Source: Rothia dentocariosa ATCC 17931 (GTDB lineage: Bacteria; Actinomycetota; Actinomycetes; Actinomycetales; Micrococcaceae). Taken from it: 64,000 nt of DNA. Location of the stretch: assembly GCF_000164695.2 (NCBI RefSeq), contig NC_014643.1:1922001-1986000 (forward strand), read 5' to 3'. The translations under genes were made by a program, and so were the position numbers. Every line of letters begins with the position of its first letter. The first letter of the stretch is position 1. The notes under the pieces were generated by a model, which worked only from the letters and a program-made list of their open reading frames with translations, had not been told where the DNA came from and did no database searches. Of this stretch, positions 1 to 9,062 are shown piece after piece.

Positions 1-1
1 T

Positions 2-511
2 CTGTCAGAAATGCTGAAGCAGGTCTTGCAGGTTGCTGCGCAGTATCAGCTTCCCGGTGGATTTGAGCCTGCTCCTTCGGATGAGGAAGAGAAAACCCTG
101 CCGCCGCTGCACGCTAAAGCACTGGAGGCCCTTGATGAACGCGACTATGAAGGAGCACGAGCCGCCTACCGCGAGGCTTTGACAGAGAACCCAGGCGATC
201 ATGATGCTAAAGTTGGGCTTGCTCAGGTTGATTTATTAGCTCGCGTGGCAGATTTGGATCTTGCCAAAGAGCGTGAAGCAGCTGCATCCGACGCTCTCAA
301 CATTGAGGCTGCCTTTAACGTTGCCGATCTTGACGTTATAGGCGGGCATGTTGAAGATGCCTACGCACGACTGCTGCGACTTTTTAAATCTGTTTCTCCG
401 GAAGATAAGACCCGAGTACGTGAACGTCTTGTGCAGCTCTTTGACGTTGTGGGTGCTACAGACCCGCGAACGGTCAAAGCACGAGCTGAGCTGACGACGG
501 CAATTTTCTAG
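2..511 (+). CDS. Thioredoxin-like co-chaperone, TPR C-terminal part (partial)
   Basis: The reading frame is open at the left edge, so this is the C-terminal end (about 170 residues) of a longer protein; the ATG at 11 is probably internal. The visible part is helical and TPR-like, with an A.EAL..RDYEGARAAY segment followed by further helical repeats and the ending RAELTTAIF. This is the layout of the C-terminal half of CnoX/YbbN-type proteins, in which a thioredoxin fold lies N-terminal and the TPR part binds clients. The thioredoxin domain itself is outside the window, so the family call rests on the tail only. A strong hairpin terminator follows the stop. Confidence 0.7.
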   Translation: MSEMLKQVLQVAAQYQLPGGFEPAPSDEEEKTLPPLHAKALEALDERDYEGARAAYREALTENPGDHDAKVGLAQVDLLARVADLDLAKEREAAASDALNIEAAFNVADLDVIGGHVEDAYARLLRLFKSVSPEDKTRVRERLVQLFDVVGATDPRTVKARAELTTAIF

Positions 512-526
512 ACCCATAGAAGAGAA

Positions 527-570
527 AATAAGGTGGGATGTATGTAGCTTGTGACGCATCCCGCCTTATT
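527..570 (+). terminator. Hairpin terminator after the TPR co-chaperone
   Basis: A 14-base arm at 527-540 (AATAAGGTGGGATG) pairs with 557-570 (CATCCCGCCTTATT) across a 16-base loop, with one G-T pair. It sits 16 bases after the stop codon. Confidence 0.75.
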
Positions 571-668
571 CGCACCTTCAACGTGAAGGTAATAAAAAAT
601 ACTCTAGTAATCCTTATAGTTCATGCTTTAAAAAGTTTAGAGAATTATTGGTGATATAAGCCCCAAAT

Positions 669-1658
669 ATGGTTCTGAAGTATTCCCAAACTGGTACCGT
701 TGTATGTATGAAAGAACACAATTCTGTGCCTGGGACGGTACCTGAAGACTACGGCTATTCACCAGAGAATACACAAGCTGGTGCACCAACGTATGATGCA
801 GGCCAATCAATGACCGATCAGAGTTATGCAGACGCGCAGCCGGGGAGCTTGCCTCAAGTCACACGTGAGGCTCTTAGTCACCAACCTGGTGCGCACCTTG
901 TTAATGCCATCGAAATTCATGGTTTGACGAAGGCGTTCGGCATGACTGTTGCCGTTAATCGCATTAATCTTTCCATTCCTACCGGCTCTTTTTACGGTTT
1001 GGTAGGGCGCAACGGTGCCGGTAAGACGACGACTATCTCAATGGTTTCTGGTATGCTGCAGCCCACCGAAGGCGTGGCGTTGATTAAGGGAACCGATATG
1101 TGGCAGAACCCTTTGGAAGCCAAAAAGCACTTGGGCGTTCTGCCGGATGGCGTACACCTTTTCGATAAACTCACAGGTGAACAGCTTATTACCTATTCGG
1201 GGTACCTGCACGGTCTCGAACGTGACACTGTCGCCGAACGTACCAAGGATCTTCTGCAGGCTATGGATTTAACCGATGCAGCAGGTCGCGCGGTCGCCGA
1301 CTATTCAGCAGGTATGACTAAGAAGATCGCCCTCGCAGCAGCGCTGATTCACGCCCCTTCAGTCTTGATCTTGGATGAGCCCTTTGAAGCGGTTGATCCG
1401 GTTTCAGCGGCTAATATTCAGGATATCCTCAAAGGATTCGTCGCCTCAGGCGGAACAGTTATCCTCTCCTCGCATGTCATGGACTTGGTGCAGCGTTTAT
1501 GCGATCACGTCGCCATTATGGATGAGGGACGGATTCTCGCTGCGGGTACGGTTGATGAAGTGCGTGGGGAATCTACTTTGGAAGAACGTTTCATACAGCT
1601 CGTGGGCGGACGCACCACCTCGGAAGGACTATCATGGTTGCGCACCTCGTCTCACTAA
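669..1658 (+). CDS. ABC transporter ATP-binding protein
   Basis: Nucleotide-binding subunit of an ABC-2-type exporter, acting on the cytoplasmic face with the permease encoded next. Walker A GRNGAGKTT, a divergent signature YSAGMTKK, Walker B VLILDEP and the switch histidine in LSSH are all present in the expected order. The first 75 or so residues are polar, Gln/Pro-rich and precede the ATPase fold, which is unusual. Neither the ATG at 669 nor the in-frame ATG at 708 has a clear ribosome site, so the start is uncertain. The 3' end overlaps the permease start by 25 bases, suggesting coupled translation. The substrate is not evident. Confidence 0.85.
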   Translation: MVLKYSQTGTVVCMKEHNSVPGTVPEDYGYSPENTQAGAPTYDAGQSMTDQSYADAQPGSLPQVTREALSHQPGAHLVNAIEIHGLTKAFGMTVAVNRINLSIPTGSFYGLVGRNGAGKTTTISMVSGMLQPTEGVALIKGTDMWQNPLEAKKHLGVLPDGVHLFDKLTGEQLITYSGYLHGLERDTVAERTKDLLQAMDLTDAAGRAVADYSAGMTKKIALAAALIHAPSVLILDEPFEAVDPVSAANIQDILKGFVASGGTVILSSHVMDLVQRLCDHVAIMDEGRILAAGTVDEVRGESTLEERFIQLVGGRTTSEGLSWLRTSSH

Positions 1659-3289
1659 AATGGCGGTATGTGCTTGCTTCGCTCAAACGTAGTGTGTGGG
1701 CGATTATTGGTATTGCCTTTGGCGCCCTATATCTGCTTGGCACACTGACTGGTTTGGGATTCGCTTATGTTGGTTTAGGGATTGATGGTAGTTTAGATGG
1801 TCCTGCACTCGCCCTATTCCTCGGGTTTCTTGTATCTCTTGGCTGGGCTCTTATCCCCATTGTCTGGACTGGCCTAGACGGAACCCTTGATGAAAGCCGC
1901 TTCGTGTTATTCCCGCTAGAGGCTAAGACGCTGCAGAAGGGGCAATTCTTCGGTGGGTTTATAGGTCTTCCAGGTATAGCGACGATTATCCTAATCCTTC
2001 TGGGAACCCTCGGATTTATTGGTAATCCTGTGGGATTAGCAGCCTATCTGCTGAGCATAGTGTTGGGGCTGGCTTTGCTGATGACAGTGGCGCGCCTTGC
2101 CAATCAGCTTGGCGTTTATTTGAATGCTAACCCCCGTATTGATCTGATCTTCAAGATTATTCTGGGCGTGCTGTTGGTAAGCTCGGGCTTTATCTTCAGT
2201 GGAGCTATATTCTATGTGATAGATCATTTCCAGGAGATCGCTCAGAACGTTCAATGGTTGGGGTATACGCCTTTCGGGTCTGCTTTTGCGATTGCATACC
2301 ATGTGGCGGCGGGTAACTGGGCTCTAGCAGGTCTAAGTCTGGTACTTTCCCTCATATACCTGGGTGGTGCTTGGGTATTGTGGGGTCGTAGCCTCGAACG
2401 CTCAATGCGTAATGTCAGCGGTGAACAAAAACGGGGCAAGGCTAAGAACCTGACGGCAGGAGATATTGGTATTTTTGCGAGGTTCCCAAACACTGGTTGG
2501 GGTGCTGTGGCTGCACGTACCATTCATAGCTACTTCAAAGATACGCGCATGACTTTGCTGATCGCCATGACTGCCATGCTCTATGTACTCTTTGCTCTCG
2601 TGATGCCGCTCTTCACGGGCAGCATGGGGTCTCGTGGCGTGACGACGGGAATCCAGCTCGCTAATTCCGGGGCTGGACCTGAAACGCTCTTCGGCTTCTG
2701 GGTTTATTTCTGCAATGTTTTCACAGGATTCTACATAGCATATATGGTCTCGTACGATAACACGGCTTTTAGTCTGCACGTGCTCTCGCCGCTGCGTGGG
2801 CGTGATGATAGGCTTGGGCGTGCACTCGGACACTCCATCGTAATGCTGCCGATCGTCGTGGTGATGTTCTTTATTATGTGCGCTGTCCACGGGCTTATAG
2901 CCTATTACCCGGTCGTGCTTTTGCATCAGCTGGGAGTCTACGCAGGAACCGTAGGGTTCGGATTGATGCTTGATACAGTGCTTTCGCCACCGGTCGCGCC
3001 TCCTGGAGCCAACCCCTTCAAAACGCCTAAGCAGCCAGACGGCTTTGCGAAGCAGCTTTTACTGATGGGCAGCATGATTATCTGCATGCTGATCGCTCTT
3101 CCTGGTGGGATTGGCTCGTTCATCTACATCGTCGGCGGCAAGGATGACATGGTGCTGATTATCTCCGGCGTTATCCAGCTGGTTATCGGCGCTGCACTGT
3201 TTATCATTGGAATTTCTGCAGGTGGTAAACTCTACGATCGCCATAGCTCGATGATGCTTCAGCGGGTTGCAAAGTTCAATACGAACTAG
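1634..3289 (+). CDS. ABC transporter permease, multi-pass membrane protein
   Basis: 551-residue integral membrane protein with roughly ten to twelve hydrophobic segments spread along its length and a polar loop around residues 255-290 rich in Lys, Arg and Gly. It starts inside the 3' end of the ATPase gene in another frame, so the two form one exporter operon. No substrate-defining motif is visible. Related actinobacterial pairs are annotated only as putative ABC-2 exporters. The ATG at 1634 is supported by the overlap and by hydrophobic sequence beginning soon after it. Confidence 0.8.
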   Translation: MVAHLVSLKWRYVLASLKRSVWAIIGIAFGALYLLGTLTGLGFAYVGLGIDGSLDGPALALFLGFLVSLGWALIPIVWTGLDGTLDESRFVLFPLEAKTLQKGQFFGGFIGLPGIATIILILLGTLGFIGNPVGLAAYLLSIVLGLALLMTVARLANQLGVYLNANPRIDLIFKIILGVLLVSSGFIFSGAIFYVIDHFQEIAQNVQWLGYTPFGSAFAIAYHVAAGNWALAGLSLVLSLIYLGGAWVLWGRSLERSMRNVSGEQKRGKAKNLTAGDIGIFARFPNTGWGAVAARTIHSYFKDTRMTLLIAMTAMLYVLFALVMPLFTGSMGSRGVTTGIQLANSGAGPETLFGFWVYFCNVFTGFYIAYMVSYDNTAFSLHVLSPLRGRDDRLGRALGHSIVMLPIVVVMFFIMCAVHGLIAYYPVVLLHQLGVYAGTVGFGLMLDTVLSPPVAPPGANPFKTPKQPDGFAKQLLLMGSMIICMLIALPGGIGSFIYIVGGKDDMVLIISGVIQLVIGAALFIIGISAGGKLYDRHSSMMLQRVAKFNTN

Positions 3290-3296
3290 AGCCTAT

Positions 3297-3364
3297 ATAG
3301 AGAATATGGGGCGGCATTATGGGCAGTTACACGTATGTTTCCAAGCGTCGCCCTTATTCTCTAT
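3297..3364 (+). terminator. Long hairpin after the ABC exporter operon
   Basis: TAGAGAATATGGGGCG on the left pairs with CGCCCTTATTCTCTA on the right, apart from small mismatches, across a large loop. It lies directly after the permease stop and is a likely terminator. Confidence 0.55.
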
Positions 3365-3395
3365 GGAATAACTATACTTCCCTTCCCGTTGTTAC

Positions 3396-3419
3396 ACTAG
3401 TTTCTACAATAGAACTAGT
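3396..3419. promoter_or_regulatory. Inverted repeat upstream of the DUF3039 gene
   Basis: ACTAGTTTCTA, CAA, TAGAACTAGT forms a dyad with one unpaired T. It lies about 40 bases upstream of the ATG at 3458, in the expected promoter region, so it could be an operator. No regulator is assigned. Confidence 0.35.
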
Positions 3420-3457
3420 AGCACTAAGACGGCGAGAACATACTTGAAGGAGAGAAC

Positions 3458-3757
3458 ATGAGCTCCATTGAAGGCGTTGAAGATCCCTTCGGTCCCGAGA
3501 CTGCGGGCGGTACCGCACTACTTGAGCGGGAAGAAGCCCAGCTTTCTGAGCCGGGCGACCATGAACGCTTCTCGCACTACGTGCGTAAGGAAAAAATCAT
3601 GGAATCCGCCCTTACCGGTGAACCCGTTCGCGCGCTGTGCGGTAAGGTGTGGACTCCTGGACGCGATCCGCAGAAATTCCCAGTCTGCCCAACCTGCAAA
3701 GAAATCTACGAGGGTCTTAAGCCTGGTAAAGATAATTCGGATAACGGCGACAAATAA
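3458..3757 (+). CDS. DUF3039 family protein
   Basis: A 99-residue acidic cytoplasmic protein recognised as the actinobacterial DUF3039 family. The middle part (about residues 35-85) holds the conserved HERFSHYVRKEKI segment and the sequence ALCGKVW followed by CPTCKEIY, whose cysteines look like a small metal site. The ATG is preceded by AAGGAGAG at good spacing. In Micrococcales this family often lies just before a DEAD/DEAH helicase gene, as here, but the function is unknown. Confidence 0.85.
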   Translation: MSSIEGVEDPFGPETAGGTALLEREEAQLSEPGDHERFSHYVRKEKIMESALTGEPVRALCGKVWTPGRDPQKFPVCPTCKEIYEGLKPGKDNSDNGDK

Positions 3758-3783
3758 CGGAAGTTTCGCTCCGGAATATGCAG

Positions 3784-3828
3784 AAGTATGTGCTTGTATC
3801 CCCAGCATGGGGTGCAGGCACATACTTT
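3784..3828 (+). terminator. Terminator after the DUF3039 gene
   Basis: AAGTATGTGCTTG pairs with CAGGCACATACTT, with inner CCCC/GGGG pairing. It is followed by TTATTTTT, a canonical intrinsic terminator. Confidence 0.8.
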
Positions 3829-3995
3829 ATTTTTGGACTCAAACAGACTTCGCACTGGGCAAAATAATTAAGCGAACCCTCGCGGACGTATCACGACACG
3901 GTGGTAGAATTTATAACCTGTGTTTCTGCAGGAGCCTTTGTACACAGGAAATACTGAAGCAGAGGTAAACCAGAGAAAATATGGGGGAGAAAAGC

Positions 3996-5786
3996 ATGAG
4001 CGAGTACGAAGAGCCTACATTGTTTGACAGCATGGTTAAGCCAAAGCTCTCCCCGGCATACCCCGATCGTGCCCCGTGGGGTACTTCCGTCAGTTTGCGT
4101 GCCTGGCAGGCCGAGGCGATGAAAAAATATTTTGAGACGAACCCTCGGGACTTTATGGCTGTAGCAACCCCTGGTGCGGGCAAGACAACCTTTGCTCTCA
4201 CCTTGGCACGCGAACTCTTCGATCGCGGGGTTGTGCGAAAACTTACCGTGGTAGCACCCACCGACCACCTCAAGAAACAGTGGGCGGATGCCGCTGCTAA
4301 GGTCGGTATTCCGATCGATCCTAATTTCAAAAACGCCGATGTTCACGTTGGACGCCAGTACAAGGGCGTAGCGCTCACATATTCGCAGGTTGCTAACAAA
4401 CCGCAGCTGCATGCCCGAAATACCGAAAATGACAAGACTCTTGTTATCTTCGACGAAATCCACCATGCAGGTGATGCTTTATCATGGGGCGATGGTCTGC
4501 GTGAGGCTTTCGATGAGGCCACACGCCGCCTTGCGCTGACCGGTACACCATTCCGATCTGATGCCTCACCTATCCCATTTGTTACCTATGAGCAAGACCA
4601 TGAAGGTATTCGTCGGTCGCGGGCCGATTACTCCTATGGTTATGGCCCCGCGCTGAAAGACCACGTGGTGCGGCCAGTTATTTTCATGGCATATTCCGGA
4701 CAAATGCGCTGGCGGACCTCCGCCGGAGAAGAAATGGCGGCGAATCTAGGGGAAGGATTCACTAAAGATATTACCGCCCAGGCATGGCGCACCGCACTTG
4801 ATCCTCAGGGTGAGTGGATTCCCACCGTGCTCTCTGCGGCCGATAAACGACTCACCGAAGTGCGCCGCACTGTTCCTGACGCGGGAGCGCTCGTCATCGC
4901 AACTGACCATGCCGACGCCAAAGCCTATGCCGAAAAACTGCACAAGATCACGGGTGAGAAGCCGACCGTAGTACTTTCTGACGATCGTGAAGCATCCGCT
5001 AAAATCGACGATTTTCGTGAAAGCAACAAGCGGTGGATGGTCGCGGTACGCATGGTGTCCGAAGGGGTGGACGTACCCCGCTTGGCGGTGGGCGTGTATG
5101 CTACCAGCACCAGCACACCTCTCTTCTTCGCACAGGCGATTGGTCGTTTTGTGCGAGCCCGTAAACGTGGGGAAACCGCATCTGTCTTTCTGCCGTCTGT
5201 GCCGCAGCTGATGATGCTTGCTAATGATATGGAAGTTGAGCGTGACCACGCCCTCGACCGCCATACCACCGACGACGATATCGATCCAATGGCTGAAGGG
5301 CTGGACGATGAAGCGCTCGAAGAAGCAAACCGCGAGGAACGCGCTTCCGAACAACTAGCGCGCGGTAAATTCGAGGCGATTGGTTCGCAAGCTTCCTTCC
5401 ACGGCGTGCTCTTCGATGGCTCCGAATTTTCGTCAGGTGGTCTGGAGATCGGTTCGGAAGAGGAACAAGACTTCCTCGGTATTCCCGGTTTGCTGGACGC
5501 CGACCAGGTGGGTACTCTGCTTCGTGCACGCCAGCGTGAACACGCATCCCGCCGCCCAGCGACAGCAGCTCCCGCAATTGTGGACCACCGCCAGCTTAAA
5601 GAGATGCGCAATAAACTGGCGAAAAACGTGGCAGCTTGGTCTATCCGTTCAGGCAAACCACACGGTGTTATCCATAATGAGCTGCGTAAAATTTGCGGTG
5701 GTCCTGCGGTCGCGCAGGCGTCAGCGGAGCAAATTCAGGCTCGCCTGGATAAATTGGCGGACTGGTTCGTGGGCAGGAGCTCGTAG
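3996..5786 (+). CDS. DEAD/DEAH-box helicase (DEIH type)
   Basis: Superfamily 2 helicase of 596 residues, predicted to use ATP to remodel nucleic acid. Visible motifs in order are Walker A TPGAGKTTF, the DEIH box in VIFDEIHHAGD, motif III LTGTPFRSD, and motifs V-VI in SEGVDVPRL and QAIGRFVRAR. The N-terminus contains LRAWQAEAM, a Q-motif-like segment seen in UvrB/RecG-like helicases. The C-terminal 150 residues are charged and probably family-specific. I chose the ATG at 3996 because GGGGGAG lies six bases before it; the ATG at 3981 would put that ribosome site inside the gene. Substrate not known. Confidence 0.85.
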   Translation: MSEYEEPTLFDSMVKPKLSPAYPDRAPWGTSVSLRAWQAEAMKKYFETNPRDFMAVATPGAGKTTFALTLARELFDRGVVRKLTVVAPTDHLKKQWADAAAKVGIPIDPNFKNADVHVGRQYKGVALTYSQVANKPQLHARNTENDKTLVIFDEIHHAGDALSWGDGLREAFDEATRRLALTGTPFRSDASPIPFVTYEQDHEGIRRSRADYSYGYGPALKDHVVRPVIFMAYSGQMRWRTSAGEEMAANLGEGFTKDITAQAWRTALDPQGEWIPTVLSAADKRLTEVRRTVPDAGALVIATDHADAKAYAEKLHKITGEKPTVVLSDDREASAKIDDFRESNKRWMVAVRMVSEGVDVPRLAVGVYATSTSTPLFFAQAIGRFVRARKRGETASVFLPSVPQLMMLANDMEVERDHALDRHTTDDDIDPMAEGLDDEALEEANREERASEQLARGKFEAIGSQASFHGVLFDGSEFSSGGLEIGSEEEQDFLGIPGLLDADQVGTLLRARQREHASRRPATAAPAIVDHRQLKEMRNKLAKNVAAWSIRSGKPHGVIHNELRKICGGPAVAQASAEQIQARLDKLADWFVGRSS

Positions 5787-5803
5787 AATAATTTTTCGCC
5801 TGA

Positions 5804-6430
5804 CTAAAGCACTTCCGCAACGATAATACCGTCATCCTCCATATTGGCGATAACATCATTCAGTTTGTCTTCATGAACCGGCGCCGTGAGGTCAATCAGA
5901 ACGCGAGTTTCGTACCCGGCGTCTACTGCATCCTTTGCTGTCGCTAGTACACAGAAGTCGGTCGCGATCCCGACAATATCAACATCTTTAACATCATGTT
6001 CGTCGAGCCAATCGGCGAGCGGGGTGTTAGGTGCCTCATCTTCCAACGATGCTTCGGGATCGTGCTCACCGGTCATCACGGAATCTTCGGCAGCTTGAAG
6101 ACCCTCGAAGCCCGAATATGCCGCCTCATACTTGCCTTTGCGGAAATATGCTTCGATATAGTCGGTATCAAGATTCGGGTGAATCTCTGCCCCCTCGGTG
6201 TTGGCGACGCAGTGTACAGGCCAGGAATTCACATAATCTGGATTTTCTGAGAAATGATCGCCCGGATCAATGTGCCAGTCTTGAGTTGCCACAATGGCAT
6301 CGTACTGGTGATGGTGTTCCTCAACGTATTCGCTAATTAGCGACGCAACGTTGGCGCCTTGCTGTGTTGCAAGGGCTCCGCCAGGGCAGAAATCATTCTG
6401 AACGTCGACAATAATAAGCGCTTTTGCCAT
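5804..6430 (-). CDS. pncA: Nicotinamidase (isochorismatase fold)
   Basis: 208-residue cytoplasmic hydrolase that deaminates nicotinamide to nicotinate in NAD salvage. The N-terminus ALIIVDVQNDF carries the catalytic Asp, FRKGKYEAAYSGFEG the Lys region, and GIATDFCVLATAKDA the nucleophilic Cys, so the Asp-Lys-Cys triad is intact. Metal-binding histidines are visible near ATQDWHIDPGDHF. The ATG has AAGAAAGGGA upstream. It is followed on the same strand, 41 bases upstream, by the pncB gene whose enzyme uses the product, so the pair is a salvage unit. It ends tail to tail with the helicase, 17 bases apart. Confidence 0.93.
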   Translation of the reverse strand: MAKALIIVDVQNDFCPGGALATQQGANVASLISEYVEEHHHQYDAIVATQDWHIDPGDHFSENPDYVNSWPVHCVANTEGAEIHPNLDTDYIEAYFRKGKYEAAYSGFEGLQAAEDSVMTGEHDPEASLEDEAPNTPLADWLDEHDVKDVDIVGIATDFCVLATAKDAVDAGYETRVLIDLTAPVHEDKLNDVIANMEDDGIIVAEVL

Positions 6431-6471
6431 GTGTATAGTCCCTTTCTTGGCAATATCTGGATGGGCTGTGG

Positions 6472-7770
6472 CTAGATGAATTCAGTGGGAATAACGGGTT
6501 CGCCTTCTGAAAGGCGACGAGCGGATTCGGGAAGTTCCGCTAGGGATGCGCTATGTCGTTTGGTTGCGTTGCGTACCGCCTCTTCGCCGGTAAAACCGGG
6601 CAGGAGCTCGCCAGAAACCACAAAATCGCGAATAAGGTCGCGAGTATTTTCGAGGGCAGCGGGGTTGTTCCCCGTTCCGATAAGCTCGGCGGTGGCGATA
6701 CCCAAGGAATTGTGGCGGCGCGCGGCTTGCTTTGCCCCACCTGGGGAACGTTTGCCAGCAGAGGTTTTAGCGACGGGTTCCAGTTCGCCAGCGGCATTTT
6801 CACGTTCCACCAGCTTGTACACCATTGCAGAGGTAGGGGCACCGGAACCGGTCACCAGCCTGGTGCCCACACCGTAGGAATCTACCGGCGCGGCGGCTAA
6901 GGAAGCGATAGCATATTCATCAAGATCACTCGTCACTGTAATCTTGGTGTTGTGGTTGCCCAGAGAATCGAGAAGTTCACGCACGCGCTGTGCCGATGCT
7001 ACCAGATCACCTGAGTCTAGGCGGACTCCGCCGAGCTCTTCGCCCGCGAGTTCCACGCCAAGGCGTACCGCATTCTCGACATCATAGGTATCAGCAAGAA
7101 GAGTCGTGCGTGCCCCTAACGATTGCAGTTGCGCTTCAAAGGCTTCGCGCTCAGAGTCGTAAAGAAGGGTAAAGGCGTGGGCGCTGGTACCGAGAGTGTG
7201 AAGCCCATAGCGCCTGCCCGCTTCCAGGTTGGATGTTGCAGTGAAGCCTGCAATAGCAGCGGCACGTGCCGCCGATACAGCGGCACGTTCGTGCGCACGG
7301 CGCGAGCCCATCTCAATACAGGGACGGTGGCCCGCCGCCGCAGTCATACGTGACGCGGCAGATGCAACAGCTGAATCATAGTTCAAGATAGACAGCAGGT
7401 AGGTTTCTAAGACGCAGGCTTCTGCGAAAGTTGCTTCGACCTGTACAACGGGGGAGTGTGGAAAGAAAATCTCTCCCTCGACATAGCCTCGAATATTGCC
7501 GGTAAACCTAAAATTCTCAAGGTATTTTAGGGTTTGCGCATTCACAACATTGCGAGAGGCTAGAAAAGATAGATCTTCGTCATCGAAGCGGAAAGACTGA
7601 AGCCCTTCGAGAAAGCGTCCTGTACCCGCGAGCACGCCGTAGCGGCGACCCGCGGGCAAGCGACGTGTAAAGACTTCAAAGGTACAGCGGCGATGCGCAG
7701 TTCCAGAGGCGAGTGCTGCCTGGAGCATCGTAAGTTCGTAATGGTCGGTTAGAAGCGAGGTAGTTGCCAT
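6472..7770 (-). CDS. pncB: Nicotinate phosphoribosyltransferase
   Basis: Converts nicotinate and PRPP to nicotinate mononucleotide, the committed step of the Preiss-Handler NAD route. Family hallmarks are LLTDHYELTML at the N-terminus, EMGSRRAHERAA, SAHAFTLLY with the expected active-site His, and the phosphate-binding region VRLDSGD followed later by GVGTRLVTG. At about 432 residues it has the usual family length. I take the start as the ATG at 7770 (MATTSLL), because homologues begin right at the DHYELTM block; the ATG at 7779 adds three residues. Its partner pncA lies immediately downstream. Confidence 0.93.
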   Translation of the reverse strand: MATTSLLTDHYELTMLQAALASGTAHRRCTFEVFTRRLPAGRRYGVLAGTGRFLEGLQSFRFDDEDLSFLASRNVVNAQTLKYLENFRFTGNIRGYVEGEIFFPHSPVVQVEATFAEACVLETYLLSILNYDSAVASAASRMTAAAGHRPCIEMGSRRAHERAAVSAARAAAIAGFTATSNLEAGRRYGLHTLGTSAHAFTLLYDSEREAFEAQLQSLGARTTLLADTYDVENAVRLGVELAGEELGGVRLDSGDLVASAQRVRELLDSLGNHNTKITVTSDLDEYAIASLAAAPVDSYGVGTRLVTGSGAPTSAMVYKLVERENAAGELEPVAKTSAGKRSPGGAKQAARRHNSLGIATAELIGTGNNPAALENTRDLIRDFVVSGELLPGFTGEEAVRNATKRHSASLAELPESARRLSEGEPVIPTEFI

Positions 7771-7908
7771 ATGTCTCATTTTAGTTGTCTGTTAGGCAGG
7801 TTACTACCTTTACGGGATGTGTTGTCCGCGACATAATGTAAATTTGACTTTAAGATATTTATGATTATTTGAACGGAATCAATCCCGCAGGAACAAAGCC
7901 CCCACGAG

Positions 7909-7914
7909 TATAAT
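7909..7914 (+). promoter_or_regulatory. Perfect -10 element implying a leaderless clpS transcript
   Basis: TATAAT ends at 7914 and the clpS ATG begins at 7922, so transcription would start at or next to the A of the start codon. No clear -35 and no ribosome site are visible. Confidence 0.55.
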
Positions 7915-7921
7915 CTTATGC

Positions 7922-8269
7922 ATGACCAACAAGCTCACCCATCTTTCCAACCACACTGTGACGGCTGTTCTTGCGACCGATACTCTAGATGCCACTGAGC
8001 TTGATGCGACGATTGACGAAAATCTTGAAACGCAGACGCCGTGGCAGGTAATCGTCTGGAACGATCCCGTTAATCTTATGACCTATGTTTCCTATGTTTT
8101 TCGCGCTCATTTCGGGTTTAGCCGTCGTCGTGCCGAGAAACTGATGCTCCAGGTGCACAATAATGGCAAGGCTGTTGTGTTCACCGGTAGTCGTGAGGAT
8201 GCGGAAAAGCATACCCAGGCCATGCACGCGTGGGGTTTGATGGCGAGCTTTGAAAAGGCGGAGAACTAA
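7922..8269 (+). CDS. clpS: ATP-dependent Clp protease adaptor ClpS
   Basis: 115-residue adaptor that delivers N-degron substrates to the ClpC/ClpP machine. The core starts at TPWQVIVWNDPVNLMTYV, with the conserved NDP and MTYV residues that form the N-end-rule pocket and ClpC contact, followed by HNNGKAVVFTGSREDAE. A 35-residue unstructured N-terminal extension precedes it, as in other actinobacterial ClpS. The next gene (DUF2017) starts four bases after the stop, the usual partner in Actinobacteria. The start lies right after a TATAAT box, so the mRNA may be leaderless. Confidence 0.95.
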   Translation: MTNKLTHLSNHTVTAVLATDTLDATELDATIDENLETQTPWQVIVWNDPVNLMTYVSYVFRAHFGFSRRRAEKLMLQVHNNGKAVVFTGSREDAEKHTQAMHAWGLMASFEKAEN

Positions 8270-8272
8270 TTT

Positions 8273-8839
8273 ATGGCGCAGGGTTTTCGACATACACCGC
8301 ATGGCTACGCCGCTCGATTTGAGAAGGCTGAATTTGATCTTATTCGAGATCTAGCCGAAGACGTGATTGCTCTTCTGGAATCTCCGGATTCGGAAAATCA
8401 TGATCCTCTTGAAGCTCTCATCGGTATTGTCGAGAATCCCAGCATCCCAGACGATCCAGCGGTGGCACGAGTACTGCCTGCAGGAAGTAGCGATCCTGAG
8501 GCGGCGCTGGAATATCGCCGGTACACTGAACAGGATTTACGCGCCACGAAGGTGGCAAATCTGAGTCTCCTCGCTTTCGATATTGAAGCGGGAGACATCG
8601 TGCTTAGTGATGAGCACGCGCATGCGTGGGCGTCTGCACTTAACGATATCCGTTTAGTCTTGGGAAGCCGTTTAGACATTATCGATGAAGAACGTGCAGA
8701 CCAGGTGCACCATCTCACGGACTGGTCAAAGGTTGAGAACGATGACGATTATTTGGCGGTCGTGTACAATTTCGTGACCTGGGTACAGGACTCGCTTATG
8801 GTTGCGATGCTTGATTCGATGGAAACCCCGCAGTCTTAG
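8273..8839 (+). CDS. DUF2017 family protein
   Basis: 188-residue cytoplasmic, mostly helical and acidic protein placed directly after clpS, the diagnostic position of DUF2017. Conserved-looking parts are RFEKAEFDLIRDLAEDVIALL near the N-terminus, YRRYTEQDLRATKVANL in the middle, and a C-terminal helical segment containing WVQDSLM. No catalytic motif is seen. The tight spacing to clpS suggests co-translation and a role linked to Clp proteolysis, which is inference from context. Confidence 0.85.
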   Translation: MAQGFRHTPHGYAARFEKAEFDLIRDLAEDVIALLESPDSENHDPLEALIGIVENPSIPDDPAVARVLPAGSSDPEAALEYRRYTEQDLRATKVANLSLLAFDIEAGDIVLSDEHAHAWASALNDIRLVLGSRLDIIDEERADQVHHLTDWSKVENDDDYLAVVYNFVTWVQDSLMVAMLDSMETPQS

Positions 8840-9062
8840 AAACGTGCTGGTCAGAGACAAAATAAGCGCATCGCACGATGCCCTCCAGATTAACGAGCTC
8901 AGTACCGCATGCGATAGAAACATCACTGCCCGAACCTTGATGTGGCTCATCCTATAGGGTGGTTTAGGACTCAGAGACGGCTATCTAGAACAGGACAGTA
9001 TCTGTGACACCTTAGAATGAAAATAAAGTACATCATATGCTGAAGGAAAACAGGTAAAGTTC

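Noticed and set aside
4925..5656. Minus-strand frame of 243 codons over the helicase
   Set aside because: Ser/Arg-rich shadow of the helicase coding strand with no recognisable domain.
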